A stretch of 64,000 nucleotides of DNA from Arthrobacter_B citreus (GTDB lineage Bacteria; Actinomycetota; Actinomycetes; Actinomycetales; Micrococcaceae): the NCBI RefSeq assembly GCF_042429235.1, contig NZ_JBHMBA010000008.1; one strand, given 5' to 3'. The first letter of the stretch is position 1; every line of letters starts with the position of its first letter. This document shows positions 61,703 through 64,000 of the stretch, piece by piece. Below the pieces are notes generated by a model. That model had not been told where the DNA came from and did not search any database. It was given only the letters and a program-made list of their open reading frames with translations. The position numbers and the translations under genes are program-made.

Positions 61703-62893
61703 ATGACTGAGCAGCAAGTTGCACTTCCGCCGCTGGTTGAGCCCGCAGCCGGGCTGAGCGACGAGGAAACCCTGCGGTATTCCCGGCACCTCCTGCTGCC
61801 GGAATTCGGAATCCAGGCGCAGCGGCGCCTGAAAAATGCGCGTGTCCTGGTCATTGGCGCCGGGGGACTGGGGTCCCCGGCGCTGCTGTATCTGGCGGCG
61901 GCGGGAGTGGGCACCCTGGGCATTATCGACGACGACACTGTGGAACTCTCCAACCTGCAGCGCCAGGTGATCCATGGAGTCTCCGACGTCGGCGCGTCCA
62001 AAGCCGAGTCCGCCCGCCGCAGCGTCCTGGAACTCAATCCGCTCGTCACGGTGGTGCTGCACCCGGTCCGCCTGGACGCCTCCAACGCGCTGGAGATCTT
62101 TGCCGGTTATGACCTGATCCTCGACGGCACCGACAACTTTGCCACCCGCTACCTGGTGAACGATGCAGCCGAGATCCTGGGCAAACCCTATGTCTGGGGA
62201 TCCATTCTCCGCTTTGACGGCCAGGTGAGCGTGTTCTGGGGAAAGTACGGGCCGACGTACCGGGACCTCTACCCGGAGGCGCCGCCGCCCGGTTCCGTTC
62301 CATCCTGCGCGGAAGGCGGAGTGCTGGGGGTGCTGTGTGCACAAATTGGATCCGTGATGGTCAACGAAGCCATCAAGCTGATCACCGGCACCGGGACCAC
62401 GCTGCTGGGCCGGGTCCTGGTGCTGAATGCCCTTGATATGGCCTGGCGCCAGATCCGGGTGCGGAAGGACCCGGCAGCCGTGCCGGTCACCGAGCTGGTG
62501 GACTATGAGGCGTTCTGCGGCCTGCCGCCGCGGGGGACGGCGGGCAGCACGAACGCCGACGGCATCCCCGCCGTCGACGTCAGGGAACTGGAGCGGCTGC
62601 TGGCCGAACGCAGCGCCGGCAACCGGGATTTCGATCTGCTGGACGTCCGGGAACCCGGCGAGCACGCGATAGTGAGCATCCCCGGCGCGGTGCTGATGCC
62701 CAGGGCCGGGATTCTGTCGGGGGAGCAGCTGCCCGGGCGCGGCCGCGAGCTGTACGTGCACTGCAAGTCCGGCGGCCGGTCAGCGGAAGTGACGGCGTTC
62801 CTGCGGGACCAGGGGTACCGGGATGTCTATAACGTGGCCGGCGGAATCCTGGAATGGGTGCGGGAGATTGAGCCGGCGAAGCCGGTGTACTGA
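61703..62893 (+). CDS. moeZ: MoeZ-type ThiF/MoeB-rhodanese sulfurtransferase
   Basis: A 396-residue protein. The ThiF/MoeB adenylation domain (about 20-270) has the ATP loop G-A-G-G-L-G-S near 50-56 and R-Q near 86-88, and uses Cys in P-S-C-A-E-G-G. The C-terminal rhodanese domain (about 285-390) has the active site H-C-K-S-G-G-R. It activates and sulfurates the C-terminus of small sulfur carriers (MoaD/ThiS/CysO) for molybdopterin, thiamine or cysteine synthesis. ATG 61703 is preferred to TTG 61694. Confidence 0.93.
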   Translation: MTEQQVALPPLVEPAAGLSDEETLRYSRHLLLPEFGIQAQRRLKNARVLVIGAGGLGSPALLYLAAAGVGTLGIIDDDTVELSNLQRQVIHGVSDVGASKAESARRSVLELNPLVTVVLHPVRLDASNALEIFAGYDLILDGTDNFATRYLVNDAAEILGKPYVWGSILRFDGQVSVFWGKYGPTYRDLYPEAPPPGSVPSCAEGGVLGVLCAQIGSVMVNEAIKLITGTGTTLLGRVLVLNALDMAWRQIRVRKDPAAVPVTELVDYEAFCGLPPRGTAGSTNADGIPAVDVRELERLLAERSAGNRDFDLLDVREPGEHAIVSIPGAVLMPRAGILSGEQLPGRGRELYVHCKSGGRSAEVTAFLRDQGYRDVYNVAGGILEWVREIEPAKPVY

Positions 62894-62920
62894 CCGGCGG
62901 ACGAAGCGGACCGGTCCGGA

Positions 62921-64000
62921 CTAGGCGGATTCGGCCGTATCAGTGTTTTCCGGTGCGGCGTTGCCGTGCCCGGGATGGCTGCCGTGCGGCGGGACCGGGG
63001 AGCGGCGCTGCACCGGCTGATCGGGAGTAATCCCGAACAGGGCTTCGAGTCCCTTGATGTAGTCGTCCTGCTGTCCGCTGGCCGCGAGCTCGCGGGCACG
63101 GACGGTGGGGACGTGCAGCAGCTGCTTGACCATGCGGCGCATGGCGAATTCCACTTCCTCGGCGGCACCGGTGCAGCCGTGCTGCGCCCGGACCTTCTCG
63201 AGCTCGGAATCCAAAACGTTGAGCGTGTGCCGGCGCAGGGCCACGATTGCCGAGTCCATCTGCCGGCTCAGCTGAAGCTCGGAAAATGCCTTGGCAGCGT
63301 CGGCAACAATGCCGCTGGCCTGCTTGAGGGATTCCGCCTGCTCGGCGGGGGCCGCCAGACGCACGGACTCAAGGGTGATCAGGTCCACGCCGTCCACTTC
63401 GCGCACGGCGGGCTCAAAGTCGTGGGTCAGCGCCAGATCAATGATGATCAGCGGCTTATTGCTGTTCGCCCGCACCCGGCTGATGTCCTTGGCGCTGACC
63501 TGGCTGTCGCTGCCGCTGCAGCCAATGACGACGTCGGCATCGGCGAGGGCGGCGGAAAGGGAATCGCGGGTCAGGGGGGTTCCGCCGCGGGAAGCCGTGA
63601 AGGACTCAGCGCGGTCGGAGGAGGAATAGACGCTGATGTTGGAGCAGCCGCGCTCCTTGAGCAGGGACATGGTGGCGCCGGCATAGGCGCCGGTGCCGAA
63701 CACGACCACTGCCTTGTTGCGCCAATCGACGTCAACGGAAAGGTCGGTGGCCAGTTCCAGTGCCACGGACACAATGGAAAGCCCCCGTTTTCCGAGGGCT
63801 GTCAGTGCGCCAACATCTTTGGCGGTGCGCGAAGCGGTCTGGAAGAGCCGGGTCAGGCCGCCGCTTGCCGTGCCTTTTTCCTGGGCCTCAATGAGTGCCC
63901 GCCGGACCTGGCCGGCAATCTCGCGTTCGCCGACGACGGCGGAATCCAATCCGGCTCCCACGGCGAAGAGATGCTTGGCCACCGATTCACCGGTGTTTGT
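62921..64000 (-). CDS. hemA: Glutamyl-tRNA reductase, 5' partial
   Basis: About 360 residues of GluTR; the N-terminal ~90-100 residues, including the catalytic Cys, lie beyond the right edge and the frame is open to 64000. Visible are H-L-F-A-V-G-A-G-L-D-S with V-V-G-E, the NADPH site V-F-G-T-G-A-Y-A-G near the middle, and the C-terminal dimerisation helix. It reduces Glu-tRNA to glutamate-1-semialdehyde, the first step of tetrapyrrole synthesis. A Pro/His-rich tail follows the dimerisation domain. Confidence 0.93.
   Translation of the reverse strand, partial: TNTGESVAKHLFAVGAGLDSAVVGEREIAGQVRRALIEAQEKGTASGGLTRLFQTASRTAKDVGALTALGKRGLSIVSVALELATDLSVDVDWRNKAVVVFGTGAYAGATMSLLKERGCSNISVYSSSDRAESFTASRGGTPLTRDSLSAALADADVVIGCSGSDSQVSAKDISRVRANSNKPLIIIDLALTHDFEPAVREVDGVDLITLESVRLAAPAEQAESLKQASGIVADAAKAFSELQLSRQMDSAIVALRRHTLNVLDSELEKVRAQHGCTGAAEEVEFAMRRMVKQLLHVPTVRARELAASGQQDDYIKGLEALFGITPDQPVQRRSPVPPHGSHPGHGNAAPENTDTAESA

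Overview
This is a 64 kb piece of a high-GC actinobacterial chromosome. Gene content and order point to the Micrococcaceae, most likely Arthrobacter in the broad sense: a GluABCD glutamate importer, an mrp/DUF1003/MgtE-CBS block, and DUF3117, DUF3107 and SigE/anti-SigE loci, many starting with GTG or TTG. No tRNA, rRNA, CRISPR array or insertion sequence was seen. The genus is inferred from family content, not from a database match.

Left part (1-17.2 kb, accessory in character). A 5'-truncated GmrSD-type restriction-like protein (DUF262/DUF1524 plus a RAMA domain) enters from the left edge. It is followed by a small membrane gene flanked by two copies of an ~80 bp hairpin-bearing repeat, a tiny lipoprotein and a DHFR-like reductase. 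Next come an MFS transporter fused to a CBS pair, an MGDG-synthase-like glycosyltransferase whose 3' end overlaps a convergent GH3 glycosidase, a NarL-type two-component system, and a TetR regulator divergent from a membrane protein across a long inverted repeat. An SDR-like NAD(P)-binding protein follows. The block ends with the most unusual gene in the window: a 1113-residue protein made of two beta-helix-like halves followed by two CbxX/CfxQ AAA+ ATPase domains.

Peptide uptake and core metabolism (17.2-35 kb). Two oligopeptide-binding lipoproteins precede DppB/DppC-type permeases and a fused DppDF ATPase. Then come typA and a small membrane protein, a stand-alone SH3-like protein, fdxA-dapC, and citrate synthase. 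On the minus strand lies dapD with a lysozyme-like membrane protein and galE, and dapE diverges from dapD. Three lysine/peptidoglycan genes (dapC, dapD, dapE) therefore sit within 7 kb.

Nutrient transport and envelope stress (35-53.5 kb). A gluABCD operon on the minus strand is followed by a LOG-family protein, a DivIVA-like protein overlapping tag, a GT-C mannosyltransferase, DUF3117, pepA, an O-methyltransferase divergent from sigE, an anti-sigma factor, tatB, mrp, DUF1003 overlapping a PRC/MgtE_N/CBS protein, a YflT-like stress protein, pepP and a PHP-domain phosphoesterase. From LOG to MgtE this resembles the Mycobacterium tuberculosis Rv1205-Rv1232c order.

Right part (53.5-64 kb). A sodium:solute symporter with a structured leader and a 43-residue partner is followed by an orphan beta-class DNA methyltransferase directly downstream of a DEAD-box helicase. 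Then come a MiaE-like ferritin-fold protein, an SGNH hydrolase, a small membrane protein, DUF3107, TetR, a MoeZ-type ThiF-rhodanese protein and the 3' part of hemA, which runs off the right edge. This resembles the M. tuberculosis Rv3211-Rv3206c neighbourhood.

Many gene boundaries carry strong GC-rich hairpins with near-perfect stems, several placed between convergent genes as two-way terminators.
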